Shown: positions 53,955 through 62,189 of the stretch, in pieces
Layout of the letters: the number at the start of each line of letters is the position of its first letter
Position numbering within the stretch: position 1 is the first letter of the stretch
NCBI GenBank assembly: GCA_040391535.1
Contig: JBEBXQ010000002.1
Location: 1 to 64,000 of the forward strand
Direction of reading: 5' to 3'
From: JBEBXQ01 sp040391535
GTDB lineage: Bacteria; Bacteroidota; Bacteroidia; Cytophagales; Spirosomataceae
DNA length: 64,000 nt
The notes under the pieces: generated by a model
Told to the model about the DNA's origin: nothing
The model's database searches: none
The model's input: only the letters and a program-made list of their open reading frames with translations
Made by a program: the position numbers and the translations under genes

Positions 53955-54866
53955 ATGCGTAAAGAATTTTCACAAAGTGTAGAACAACTGGCCCGGGAAG
54001 ATGAATCCATTATATTCATTACCGGGGATCTGGGATATAATGCACTTGAGAATCTGAAAGAAGTAATGGGCCCGCGCTTTATCAATGCAGGCGTTGCCGA
54101 ACAGAACATGATCGGAGTCGCTGCCGGCCTGGCCTATAAAGGATATAAAGTATTTTGCTACAGTATTGCCCCATTTGTGGTATATCGCTGTCTGGAACAA
54201 TTCAGGAATGACGTTTGCTTTCATAATCTCCCGGTTTTCCTGGTAGGCAACGGTGGTGGTTATGGCTATGGCATCATGGGAAGCACACACCATGCCATTG
54301 AAGATCTGGCAGTACTTTCAGGCATGCAGCATACCACAGCCTGGATTCCGGGGTTTGCTGATGAGGTTGATCCTGTACTGAGAGAAATCGTAAACCGGGG
54401 AAAACCGGCCTATCTCAGGCTGGGAGCCGGAAAACATACTCCTGAAGGCAGCTATCAGTCGGGTTCATTTAAGGTATTGCATCATGATACCGAAGCCGAA
54501 ATAACCATTATCGCCCTGGGTCCCGTTGCCAATAACGCCCTGGCAGCCTTACCGCAGATCGGTGCGCCTGCCAATGTATTATCGGTATTGAGTCTGCCTT
54601 TACTAATGACACCGGAAATCAGCAGTATTCTGCAGAAAGCAAATCATATTCTGGTAGCCGAAGAGCATATTTCTATTGGCGGTGTTGCTCAGCAGCTTTC
54701 CGTACAATTGCTCGAAAACAATATTGCCGTACAGTCTTTCCGAAGCCTTCACGCGGCAGGCTATCCTGACAAAACCTATGGAAGTCAGTCATATCATCAG
54801 AAACAATCCTTCCTTGATACGACAGGAATTGTCCAAAACGCAGCAGATCTGATCAGCACAATATGA
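53955..54866 (+). CDS. transketolase-like protein, C-terminal (pyrimidine-binding) subunit
   Basis: The 303-residue protein equals the central and C-terminal domains of transketolase: FITGDLGYN, INAGVAEQNMIGVAAGLAYKGYK with catalytic Glu49, STHHAIEDLAVLSGM, and the final Rossmann-like domain (ITIIALGPVANNALAAL; HILVAEEHISIGGVAQQLSVQL). It completes the subunit at 51100-51927. The TPP active site must form at the interface of the two gene products. Its last four bases overlap the next gene, so they are translationally coupled. Confidence 0.92.
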   Translation: MRKEFSQSVEQLAREDESIIFITGDLGYNALENLKEVMGPRFINAGVAEQNMIGVAAGLAYKGYKVFCYSIAPFVVYRCLEQFRNDVCFHNLPVFLVGNGGGYGYGIMGSTHHAIEDLAVLSGMQHTTAWIPGFADEVDPVLREIVNRGKPAYLRLGAGKHTPEGSYQSGSFKVLHHDTEAEITIIALGPVANNALAALPQIGAPANVLSVLSLPLLMTPEISSILQKANHILVAEEHISIGGVAQQLSVQLLENNIAVQSFRSLHAAGYPDKTYGSQSYHQKQSFLDTTGIVQNAADLISTI

Positions 54867-56560
54867 AGCGCTTTGTACCAATAGCGGCAACTCTCCTGCT
54901 GATATTGATTCCGGTAGGCCTCTATTTCTGGATTTGGGATTATCTGGCTGTCAATGTTCCGAAATGGGATGACCATGCACTCAAAATGTTCCTGCTCAAT
55001 ATAAATGAGGCGCAAAGTGTATCTGATCATGTGAAAGATATTTTTATTCAGCATAATGAGCACCGGATTGCATTAACCCGGTTCCTGACATGGGCAGATG
55101 TGCTGGTTACCGGAAAACTGAATTACCGTCATCTGATGCTGGCCGGGAATTTACTGCTGCTCATTATCCCCGTCGTCTGGGGGTTGATCTTACATCAGAA
55201 CAAGAAACCATTGTATTGTCTTATCCCGGTTCCTTTTATCTGGCTTACGATCGCGCACTGGGAAAATATGTACTGGGGGATGGCGGCCGTACAAAACTTT
55301 GGTGTGGTGGCTATGGCTGTATTAACATGCTACCTGCTCGTCCGGAACCGCAACTCCTGCTTTCTGGCAGCCATCGCTGCGGCTTTTATCACCGTTTTTA
55401 CGAGCGGAAACGGATTGCTGATACTGCCGGTCGGATTCGGTCTTCTGCTTATTTCCAAACGCTGGAAGTACCTTTCAGTATGGGGCGTCATCAGTGTTTT
55501 GTTTATATTACTCTATTTTGCCGGGTTTGAATATCCCTCAGCAACCAATCCCGAAAACAGAGCCACTATTGGCCAGTTTATCAAAGGATATATGCTTTTT
55601 CTCGGGTCAGCCGCAGAGGCGTTCCCTTTCCGGAATAAACAAACCATTTCCATTCTGCTGGGAAGCCTGTTATTTCTGGTCGCATTGAGTATCATCTTTA
55701 CCAGCTTCTTCAGATTATTAAGAGATCAGTATGAAAATCAGTCTGCAAAAAAAGCGGATCTGTTTAACCTTGGTGTTTGCCTGTTCATTATGGGTACAGC
55801 CATCATTGTGGTGTACGGCAGAGCGGGTTTTGGTATAGAAACGCTTTTTACAAGCCGCTATAAGATTTATTCATTTTTACTTTTGCTCGTCGGATATCTT
55901 TATGTGGTTCTGCCCATCAAAGGTACTTTTCTGTATCCTTACGTAACAGGCATTGCAGTTTTATCAATCCTGTACAGCATTTTCAGTTTTCACTATCACC
56001 TGGTGGATGCTTCCAATCTCCGCAAATATCTTACAACCAGCAAATTCAACTGGACGTACAATAACAAACAACTGACGGATACTGCAAAAAATGAACCGGG
56101 CGGGAATCTGGTAGCCGCTGAAGCATTGTTTTATGATCAATGGCTGCCCTTATTAAAAGAAGCCGGTGAAGCAGGTTATGCAGGTGATACTGCCCAAATG
56201 AGCCTGATCTACCGCAACTCTGTGATATCCGCTGATTCTGTCAGTATTAACATCAGCAGCGCAACCTACCGCAGTCAGCGATTACAGGATAGCGGTATTT
56301 ATCTGTTATTAATGTCAAAAGACCGCTTTTATCTCTATCCTACCCTGCGAAACCGGAATCACAGCCGGAAAACGCTGTTTTTTGACCAGCAATATTTTGA
56401 AGCGGGTTATCATAATGAAATCCCGATGCAGGAAATGGATCCGGGACAATATCGTCTGGGAATGGTATGGCAACAGGGCAAACGCGTGGGTATCCAGTTT
56501 CAGCCTGACTCGGTAACCGTTTTAGCAGTAAAGGAAAAGGTGGTACACACCAATTGGTAA
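54863..56560 (+). CDS. membrane protein, GT-C glycosyltransferase-like
   Basis: A 565-residue membrane protein of which about 385 residues form ten or so helices; the last 170 residues form an extracytoplasmic domain. The loop after the first helix has VPKWDDHALK (Asp36, Asp37, His38), which recalls the acidic catalytic loop of GT-C enzymes, and IFIQHNEHRIALTR follows. GRAGFGIETLFTSRYKIYS is a second conserved-looking loop near 325. I cannot assign a family; a sugar transferase acting on the periplasmic side is the best guess. The start overlaps the previous gene by four bases and the next gene starts three bases after the stop, so it is firmly in the operon. Confidence 0.65.
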   Translation: MKRFVPIAATLLLILIPVGLYFWIWDYLAVNVPKWDDHALKMFLLNINEAQSVSDHVKDIFIQHNEHRIALTRFLTWADVLVTGKLNYRHLMLAGNLLLLIIPVVWGLILHQNKKPLYCLIPVPFIWLTIAHWENMYWGMAAVQNFGVVAMAVLTCYLLVRNRNSCFLAAIAAAFITVFTSGNGLLILPVGFGLLLISKRWKYLSVWGVISVLFILLYFAGFEYPSATNPENRATIGQFIKGYMLFLGSAAEAFPFRNKQTISILLGSLLFLVALSIIFTSFFRLLRDQYENQSAKKADLFNLGVCLFIMGTAIIVVYGRAGFGIETLFTSRYKIYSFLLLLVGYLYVVLPIKGTFLYPYVTGIAVLSILYSIFSFHYHLVDASNLRKYLTTSKFNWTYNNKQLTDTAKNEPGGNLVAAEALFYDQWLPLLKEAGEAGYAGDTAQMSLIYRNSVISADSVSINISSATYRSQRLQDSGIYLLLMSKDRFYLYPTLRNRNHSRKTLFFDQQYFEAGYHNEIPMQEMDPGQYRLGMVWQQGKRVGIQFQPDSVTVLAVKEKVVHTNW

Positions 56561-56563
56561 ATT

Positions 56564-57670
56564 ATGAGAAAAACAAGCAGCGGCTATTATTTACAGCTCG
56601 ACGGGATCCGGTTTATAGCCGTAACACTCGTATTGGTTGATCACTTACTGGCAAAAATCAACACTATTCCTCTTGGACCGCTGGGTGTAAACCTGTTCTT
56701 TGTGCTGAGTGGATTCCTGATTACAGGCATTCTGATAAAAAGCCGCGAAAAAAACGAAGGAACGCCGGGAGGATTCGGAAGATATCTGAAAAAATTCTAT
56801 ATACGACGGACTATCCGGATATTTCCGATTTATTATCTGACTATCGCACTGCTTTATCTGTTTGATGTACCCCCTGTACGGGATACGGTATGGTGGTGCT
56901 TTTTATATGGTACCAATATCTGGATTGCCGTTAATCAGCACTGGATGGGATCCATTGACCACTTCTGGTCACTGGCGGTAGAAGAGCAGGTATATATTTT
57001 CATGCCTTTCCTTATTTTTCTTACCCCGAAAAAGTGGTTTGTACAGGTATTCTTCAGCATGAGTGTGATGAGTATCCTGCTGAGACTATACTTTCACCTG
57101 AGCGGCTATGACTGGGTAGTCCCTTATGTTACCATGCCTGCTTGTCTTGATGCTTTCGGCATTGGTGCATTTATGGCCTGGCTGAGAATCCATCATCCGG
57201 AAAAATTTATCAGCCTTTTCAGCAAATCATGGCTGGTGTGGTTATCCCTCGCGGGCTGGATACTGGTTATTTTCTGGGCAAAAAGTTTTCCTGAAACACA
57301 TAATATTGCCAATAATGTCTTTGACAGGCTCTTCGCTTCTGTCTTCGGTTTTTTCCTGATCGGAAATGCCGTAGTGGGCTATAAAGGGGCTATGGGATGG
57401 TTACTGGAAAGCCCTGTTGCCAGTTATCTGGGTAAAATCAGTTACGGAATGTATCTGTATCATAATTTCGTATATAACCACTATCACTCAGGCCCTACCC
57501 ACCCTACCGTGAGGCTGATGAATAAGATTTACCAGTATGTACCGGCTTTGAGCCATTCACTGTTGTTCGAATTTATATTGCTATTTTCGCTCACGGTAAT
57601 GGTGGCATCGGTATCCTGGTTCGTCATTGAAAAACCTATAAATGCCCTGAAAGACCGTTATGCAAAATAA
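56564..57670 (+). CDS. acyltransferase 3 family membrane protein
   Basis: The 368-residue protein has about ten membrane helices and the acyltransferase 3 motifs: LQLDGIRFIAVTLVLVDHLL (residues about 10-29, with His near the end of helix 1), GPLGVNLFFVLSGFLITGILI, YIRRTIRIFPIYYLTIALLYLF near 87, and FWSLAVEEQVYIFMPFLIFL near 130. Such enzymes add acetyl or other acyl groups to surface polysaccharides. It closes the first part of the cluster; a strong promoter-like site follows at 57689. Confidence 0.92.
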   Translation: MRKTSSGYYLQLDGIRFIAVTLVLVDHLLAKINTIPLGPLGVNLFFVLSGFLITGILIKSREKNEGTPGGFGRYLKKFYIRRTIRIFPIYYLTIALLYLFDVPPVRDTVWWCFLYGTNIWIAVNQHWMGSIDHFWSLAVEEQVYIFMPFLIFLTPKKWFVQVFFSMSVMSILLRLYFHLSGYDWVVPYVTMPACLDAFGIGAFMAWLRIHHPEKFISLFSKSWLVWLSLAGWILVIFWAKSFPETHNIANNVFDRLFASVFGFFLIGNAVVGYKGAMGWLLESPVASYLGKISYGMYLYHNFVYNHYHSGPTHPTVRLMNKIYQYVPALSHSLLFEFILLFSLTVMVASVSWFVIEKPINALKDRYAK

Positions 57671-57688
57671 CCGCAACAATACCGGGAA

Positions 57689-57718
57689 TTGCCGGATATT
57701 AATTATTTACTAATTTTG
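57689..57718 (+). promoter_or_regulatory. promoter of the Bacteroidota type
   Basis: TTG (57689-57691), a spacer of exactly 19 bases, and TAATTTTG (57711-57718) match the Bacteroidota consensus TTG-N19-TAnnTTTG at every defined position. The next start codon lies 26 bases downstream. Confidence 0.7.
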
Positions 57719-57743
57719 TCCATACCGACCTAAATATTTCTTT

Positions 57744-58493
57744 ATGTTAGATCTTGTTATCGTAATGCCTGCTTATAATGAGCAGGATTGTATTGAAAAA
57801 GTAACCAAAAACTGGACTGATCTTCTCAGAAAACAGTTTCCTGATAATAAAGCCCTCCTGCTGGTGATAAATGACGGATCCAAAGACAAAACCGGAGCAC
57901 TTCTTGATAAAATAAAAACAGGAAACGATTATATTAAAGTGGTTCACCAGAAAAACGGCGGGCACGGGAATGCCGTTGTTAACGGGTATAAGCAGGCCAT
58001 AGCCCTGAATCCTGAATATGTGTTCCAGACCGACAGCGACGACCAGTTTGTAACCGATGACTTTCTGAAACTCTGGGAAAAGCGGCATCAGTCCGATTTC
58101 ATTCTTGGCTACAGGGAAATCCGTCATGACGCAACGGTACGGCTCTTTATCACACGGGTTTTACGTAATACGATTTCCCTGGTTTACGGTACTTATATAC
58201 TGGATAGTAACATTCCGTTCAGGCTTATCAAAGGGACGTTTCTGCGGGAATTAATCAACCAGTTACCCGATCCCGAACCATTTGCGCCGAACATATTCCT
58301 GTCTGTGATGTCAAAAAAAGCCGGTCAGCAGCTTTTTGATATCCCCATTACACACAAAGACCGTGAAACAGGTACGGTTTCTATTGTCAAGTGGAATCTC
58401 TGGAAAGTCTGCATCCGTAGTTTTAACGAACTGCTGCGTTTCCGGCTGGAATTAAATAATAAAGTAAAAGCTCTTAAAAAAGTGGCTTCCTGA
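57744..58493 (+). CDS. GT2 glycosyltransferase, DPM1-like
   Basis: A 249-residue soluble GT2 protein: VIVMPAYNEQDCIEKV near the start, LLLVINDGSKDKTGALL, KNGGHGNAVVNGY, VFQTDSDDQF (the metal-binding DxD region, about 94-103) and HKDRETGTVSIVKWNLWKVC. It lacks the C-terminal membrane helices of GtrB, so it resembles dolichol-phosphate mannose synthase catalytic units. It would load a sugar onto a polyprenyl carrier. A consensus promoter directly upstream suggests that this gene and the two after it form their own unit. Confidence 0.9.
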   Translation: MLDLVIVMPAYNEQDCIEKVTKNWTDLLRKQFPDNKALLLVINDGSKDKTGALLDKIKTGNDYIKVVHQKNGGHGNAVVNGYKQAIALNPEYVFQTDSDDQFVTDDFLKLWEKRHQSDFILGYREIRHDATVRLFITRVLRNTISLVYGTYILDSNIPFRLIKGTFLRELINQLPDPEPFAPNIFLSVMSKKAGQQLFDIPITHKDRETGTVSIVKWNLWKVCIRSFNELLRFRLELNNKVKALKKVAS

Positions 58494-58499
58494 TTATAG

Positions 58500-61160
58500 G
58501 TGTTTAATAAATTCAAGATAACTGCCGCACTGGCACTTTTACTGATTGCCGGCTATTTATATACTAAATGGTCAGCCAGATCTGATATTGCCTGGAAGTA
58601 TATCCCGGAAAGTGCCATTGCTGTTTTATCAAGCCATGTGCTGCAGGACAGCGTACTGCTGACCCACGACAGCACCATTAATATCAAAGAACTACCTGTT
58701 ATCAGCAGTGCAGTCAGGAATTTATCCGTACTTGACTGGTTTACACCAGTCAGCTCCGAAATACGCAACTTTCTGAAAGAAAAGAATATTACGTATTCCT
58801 TCCATCATTATGCCGGAAATGAACTGGGTGTTGTCATGTATATTCCTATTCTGAACGAACAGGAAATCCACTGGCTGTCCAACCCGCGCAGGACAGATGT
58901 CAGGATTACATTTCATATATTTCAGGATCAGCGTATTACGGATATTAATGATCTCCGCTCCCGTCCCTTATATTCGTACATTATCAAAGATAATACACTG
59001 ATTATCAGCAAGCACGGAAATCTTGTAGAAGAAGCGCTGCGGCAGGAATCACGAAAAGGCGGAATGCATGCAAACTTCTCTTACCTGGATAACAGTAAAT
59101 ACGATATCAATCTTTATATCAATAAAGAATCGTGGAATAGCTTTATCCCGTGGATATCGTCCAATCAGACCCTGGTAAACTGGCTGAAGCTTTATCCTGA
59201 TTTTCAGGATTATCACATAGCTTCGGATGATGCGCAGAATTCACTTACAATCCGCTCAGATGGCTCCGACATAGAAACGGAATATCTGACAGGATGGGTA
59301 AAAAAACAGACTCCGCTACCCTTTGAGGCGCACAGGTACATCTCCCAGCAAACCTCATTTCTGTACAGAGTTTCCTCTCAGAATCAGAAAACATTTAATA
59401 AAAACCTGACGCAGTGGCAGAAAGATCAAAAAAATGATTCATGGGAAAAAGTGCGCTATCATATCGGTAAGCATAGCGACACACTTATGCAATCTGTCAA
59501 TTCAGAAATATTTTTATGCCAGACTGAGGACAACAGCAGCATCAGGAATGCCCGGCTGGTCATGGTAAAACTGGATAATTACAAGAAGCACCGGCAAGTA
59601 CTGGAGCGGCTCGCAAGGCTTTCTGTTCCTGACTCTGAAATAGCGATGGATCAGTTTATGGGTTATGACCTGTTCTCTGTCAATATTCCTGAATTTCCGG
59701 CTTCTTTTCTTGGTAATTTCTTTAATGGTTTTCCCCGGTCTTATATCACCTATGTTGAGCCCTATCTGATTATCAGTAATAATTCACAGTCATTAAGAAA
59801 CTACCTCATCGATTTTGAAAATCAGCTTACCTGGTCACAATCTCCGGAGTATGACAGCCTCTTAACGGATTCACGTGAATCAGCTCAGCTGCAGATGGTG
59901 ATTAATCTGCGAAAGGCTACCCCGCATTTCAGGGGAGCCGTCAGAAACACATCTGATGAGACTGAAATCATTATCTCAGGTTTACATACAGAACGTGGCA
60001 AAGGCTATCCGTTTTTCAGACTTATTCCCAAACGAAAAGCATCCGCACAGAATATTCTTAACAAAACATTCCTGAATACCGATATTCACTGGCCGATGAT
60101 ATTTGACAAACAGCTGAAAGCACTGCAAAATCCGGTTGATGGTACTTCAGAACTTTTGCTAACTGACAAGCACCACCTGCTGTTTAAAATTTCCAATGAG
60201 CAGAATGTAGCTCCGGCAGCCGTGGCACAGCTCGACGGCCCCATGGTCACTACGCCCTACAAAGCTGACTTTCTCAATATAGGACGGCAGCAACGCATAT
60301 TGGCTACAGGCCGGTCTCTGTATATTATTGACGAAGATGAAAACGGAATCATCAATACCATACAAAGTCCGTCTCCGTCTGCAGCGATGATTACCGAACT
60401 ATACATGATTGACGGCAGCAGTGAAAGCAGTAACGGCTTTATTATTAAAGATCAGCTGGAAAATCTGTATCTGCTGGATAAACCGGGAAAACCGGCACGC
60501 CGCATCAACCGAAGTATTCCGTTTGATAAAATTCTGACACCGGTAGAATCCATTCATTTGCCGGGAAGACGCTATTTTATTGCTACACAACCGAAAGGGA
60601 AAGTATATCTGATCCGCGAAAACGGCATTGTGGTAAATGGCTTTCCCGCCGATCTGCTGTCCAGAACAGAGAGTTCGTTTACCTGGACATACAATCCGGT
60701 GAATGCTCAGCCTCTGCTCGTTGGTATCAATCCGATGGGTGAGCTGATGCACATTAATCTTAACGGAGAAAAACTGTTCCGGAAACAACTTTTCCGGGCA
60801 CAGGCCAGTAATCGTTTCAAGACACTCTTTGATGCCAACTCGCTGGATTGGCTGATCGTAAGGTCTGCCGGCAACCGGATCGCCATTCTGGATAAAGAAG
60901 GGAATGAGTTATTTGAAATCGTGAATGTCCGTCCTGATTCAGAAGTACATTACCATTTTTTTGGTGTCGACAACCGCTTTATTTCTGTCAGGTCAGGAGG
61001 ATATACCACACTGTTTGATCTCAATGGCCGTCAGCTGGGAGACCAGCCTATCCCTTCTGATCAGCCTGTAACCCTGACTTATCAGGCTTCGTATAACAAG
61101 TTGCTGATTTATAGTCAGACCAGGGACAAAATTCAAACCTGGTCAATTAAGCTTAGGTAA
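58500..61160 (+). CDS. large anchored protein of unknown function with C-terminal propeller-like region
   Basis: The 886-residue protein begins with GTG at 58500; a TAG lies immediately upstream in frame, so no longer start exists. One N-terminal membrane helix (KITAALALLLIAGYLYTKW) anchors it and the rest should be periplasmic. Residues 30-520 form a mixed alpha/beta region recalling DUF3352-type proteins (repeated blocks about errors at the level of IPESAIAVLSSHVLQDSV). Residues 560-886 consist of repeated beta hairpins (LLTDKHHLLFKISNEQ; RQQRILATGRSLYIIDEDENG; KVYLIRENGIVVNGFP; AILDKEGNELFEI; TLFDLNGRQL) that look like a beta-propeller. Function unknown; six bases after the GT2 gene and four bases before the lipoprotein gene. 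Confidence 0.72.
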   Translation: MFNKFKITAALALLLIAGYLYTKWSARSDIAWKYIPESAIAVLSSHVLQDSVLLTHDSTINIKELPVISSAVRNLSVLDWFTPVSSEIRNFLKEKNITYSFHHYAGNELGVVMYIPILNEQEIHWLSNPRRTDVRITFHIFQDQRITDINDLRSRPLYSYIIKDNTLIISKHGNLVEEALRQESRKGGMHANFSYLDNSKYDINLYINKESWNSFIPWISSNQTLVNWLKLYPDFQDYHIASDDAQNSLTIRSDGSDIETEYLTGWVKKQTPLPFEAHRYISQQTSFLYRVSSQNQKTFNKNLTQWQKDQKNDSWEKVRYHIGKHSDTLMQSVNSEIFLCQTEDNSSIRNARLVMVKLDNYKKHRQVLERLARLSVPDSEIAMDQFMGYDLFSVNIPEFPASFLGNFFNGFPRSYITYVEPYLIISNNSQSLRNYLIDFENQLTWSQSPEYDSLLTDSRESAQLQMVINLRKATPHFRGAVRNTSDETEIIISGLHTERGKGYPFFRLIPKRKASAQNILNKTFLNTDIHWPMIFDKQLKALQNPVDGTSELLLTDKHHLLFKISNEQNVAPAAVAQLDGPMVTTPYKADFLNIGRQQRILATGRSLYIIDEDENGIINTIQSPSPSAAMITELYMIDGSSESSNGFIIKDQLENLYLLDKPGKPARRINRSIPFDKILTPVESIHLPGRRYFIATQPKGKVYLIRENGIVVNGFPADLLSRTESSFTWTYNPVNAQPLLVGINPMGELMHINLNGEKLFRKQLFRAQASNRFKTLFDANSLDWLIVRSAGNRIAILDKEGNELFEIVNVRPDSEVHYHFFGVDNRFISVRSGGYTTLFDLNGRQLGDQPIPSDQPVTLTYQASYNKLLIYSQTRDKIQTWSIKLR

Positions 61161-61163
61161 TCA

Positions 61164-62189
61164 ATGAAATTAATCCGTTACGTATTCATCCTGTTTTTTT
61201 CGCTGATCTGGGTTGCAGGCTGCAGTCCTGACCTGTTATCCTTTCTTTACAGGAATCAATGGATACCCGATGATTACAAATTCGGAGATTTATACCGTTT
61301 GTCCAATCTGGAAACATTTAAGGAACCTCAACAGGGCTGCTCTCCCCCGGCATTACCTGAAAAACCCGGTTCGTTGCACAAAAAGATACATCTTTATCTG
61401 ATAGGTGACAGCTTTGCAGAACCGCAAAGACTGGGTAGCGATGATTTTATAGCGGACAAATACCAGTATGTACACTGGAATCAGGTTATGCATATCCATC
61501 CTGACACCACAGCAGTGAATATCCTGGTAATTGAGTCTGTAGAGCGGCATCTGCGCGAACACCTGGCCACTCCGGTTGCTAACCTGGTCAGGGATACGGC
61601 TACCTTTTTTCCGGTACCTGGAAAACCACGCCTTATGGCCAGGGTTGATCAGGCATTTGCCAGTGATAAGACAGAAGAACGTCTGACAACTATTCTGTTT
61701 GAGTATGCGCCTGCTTTGGCACTGAAAGAAATGAAAGCGGCTTTCAACTGGTATTTTTTTGACAGGGTCAGTGATAAGGTTTCTGTGAATGCCGAAAGGG
61801 ATGCCATTGTTTATTATCTGGATACCGACTCCACATTGACTACGTCTTCGTTTAACCCGGTAGAAGATGATGAAATTGCGCTGATGGTAAAGAATCTGAA
61901 TCAGACGGCTGCGCAATGGAAGGAAGCCGGGTTTGACGATGTATTCCTTTCTGTTATACCCAATAAAACAACCGTGCTGATGCCTGAATACGGCCATTAT
62001 AATGAGCTTATTCAGCGCGTTCAGGAACACCCTGATCTGCAGGTCGATTATATTGATATTCTACAGGATTTCAGGAAAATGGGGGCATCTTCCTACCTGA
62101 AAGGGGACTCTCACTGGACCTGTGAAGGCCAGCATAAGTGGCTGATGAAGGTCAATCAGAAAATGATCAGTTCTCTTCAGATCCAATAA
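61164..62189 (+). CDS. lipoprotein with AlgX/AlgJ-like SGNH hydrolase motifs
   Basis: The 341-residue protein has a lipoprotein signal (FSLIWVAGC, Cys20). Its core shows LYLIGDSFAE with a candidate nucleophile Ser83, and near the C terminus SYLKGDSHWTCEGQHKW with Asp315 and His317. The GDS block and the DxHW motif are the catalytic set of the AlgX/AlgJ group of SGNH-like enzymes, which transfer acetyl groups onto alginate in the periplasm. The relation is distant and based on motifs only. Acetyl transfer or removal on the cluster's glycan, together with the acyltransferase 3 protein, is a reasonable inference. The end overlaps the convergent MFS gene by 23 bases. Confidence 0.72.
   Translation: MKLIRYVFILFFSLIWVAGCSPDLLSFLYRNQWIPDDYKFGDLYRLSNLETFKEPQQGCSPPALPEKPGSLHKKIHLYLIGDSFAEPQRLGSDDFIADKYQYVHWNQVMHIHPDTTAVNILVIESVERHLREHLATPVANLVRDTATFFPVPGKPRLMARVDQAFASDKTEERLTTILFEYAPALALKEMKAAFNWYFFDRVSDKVSVNAERDAIVYYLDTDSTLTTSSFNPVEDDEIALMVKNLNQTAAQWKEAGFDDVFLSVIPNKTTVLMPEYGHYNELIQRVQEHPDLQVDYIDILQDFRKMGASSYLKGDSHWTCEGQHKWLMKVNQKMISSLQIQ

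Noticed and set aside
61353..62030. 225-codon open frame antisense to the AlgX-like lipoprotein gene
   Set aside because: Its translation has no family features and the sense frame has a lipobox and catalytic motifs; it is an antisense shadow of a longer real gene.
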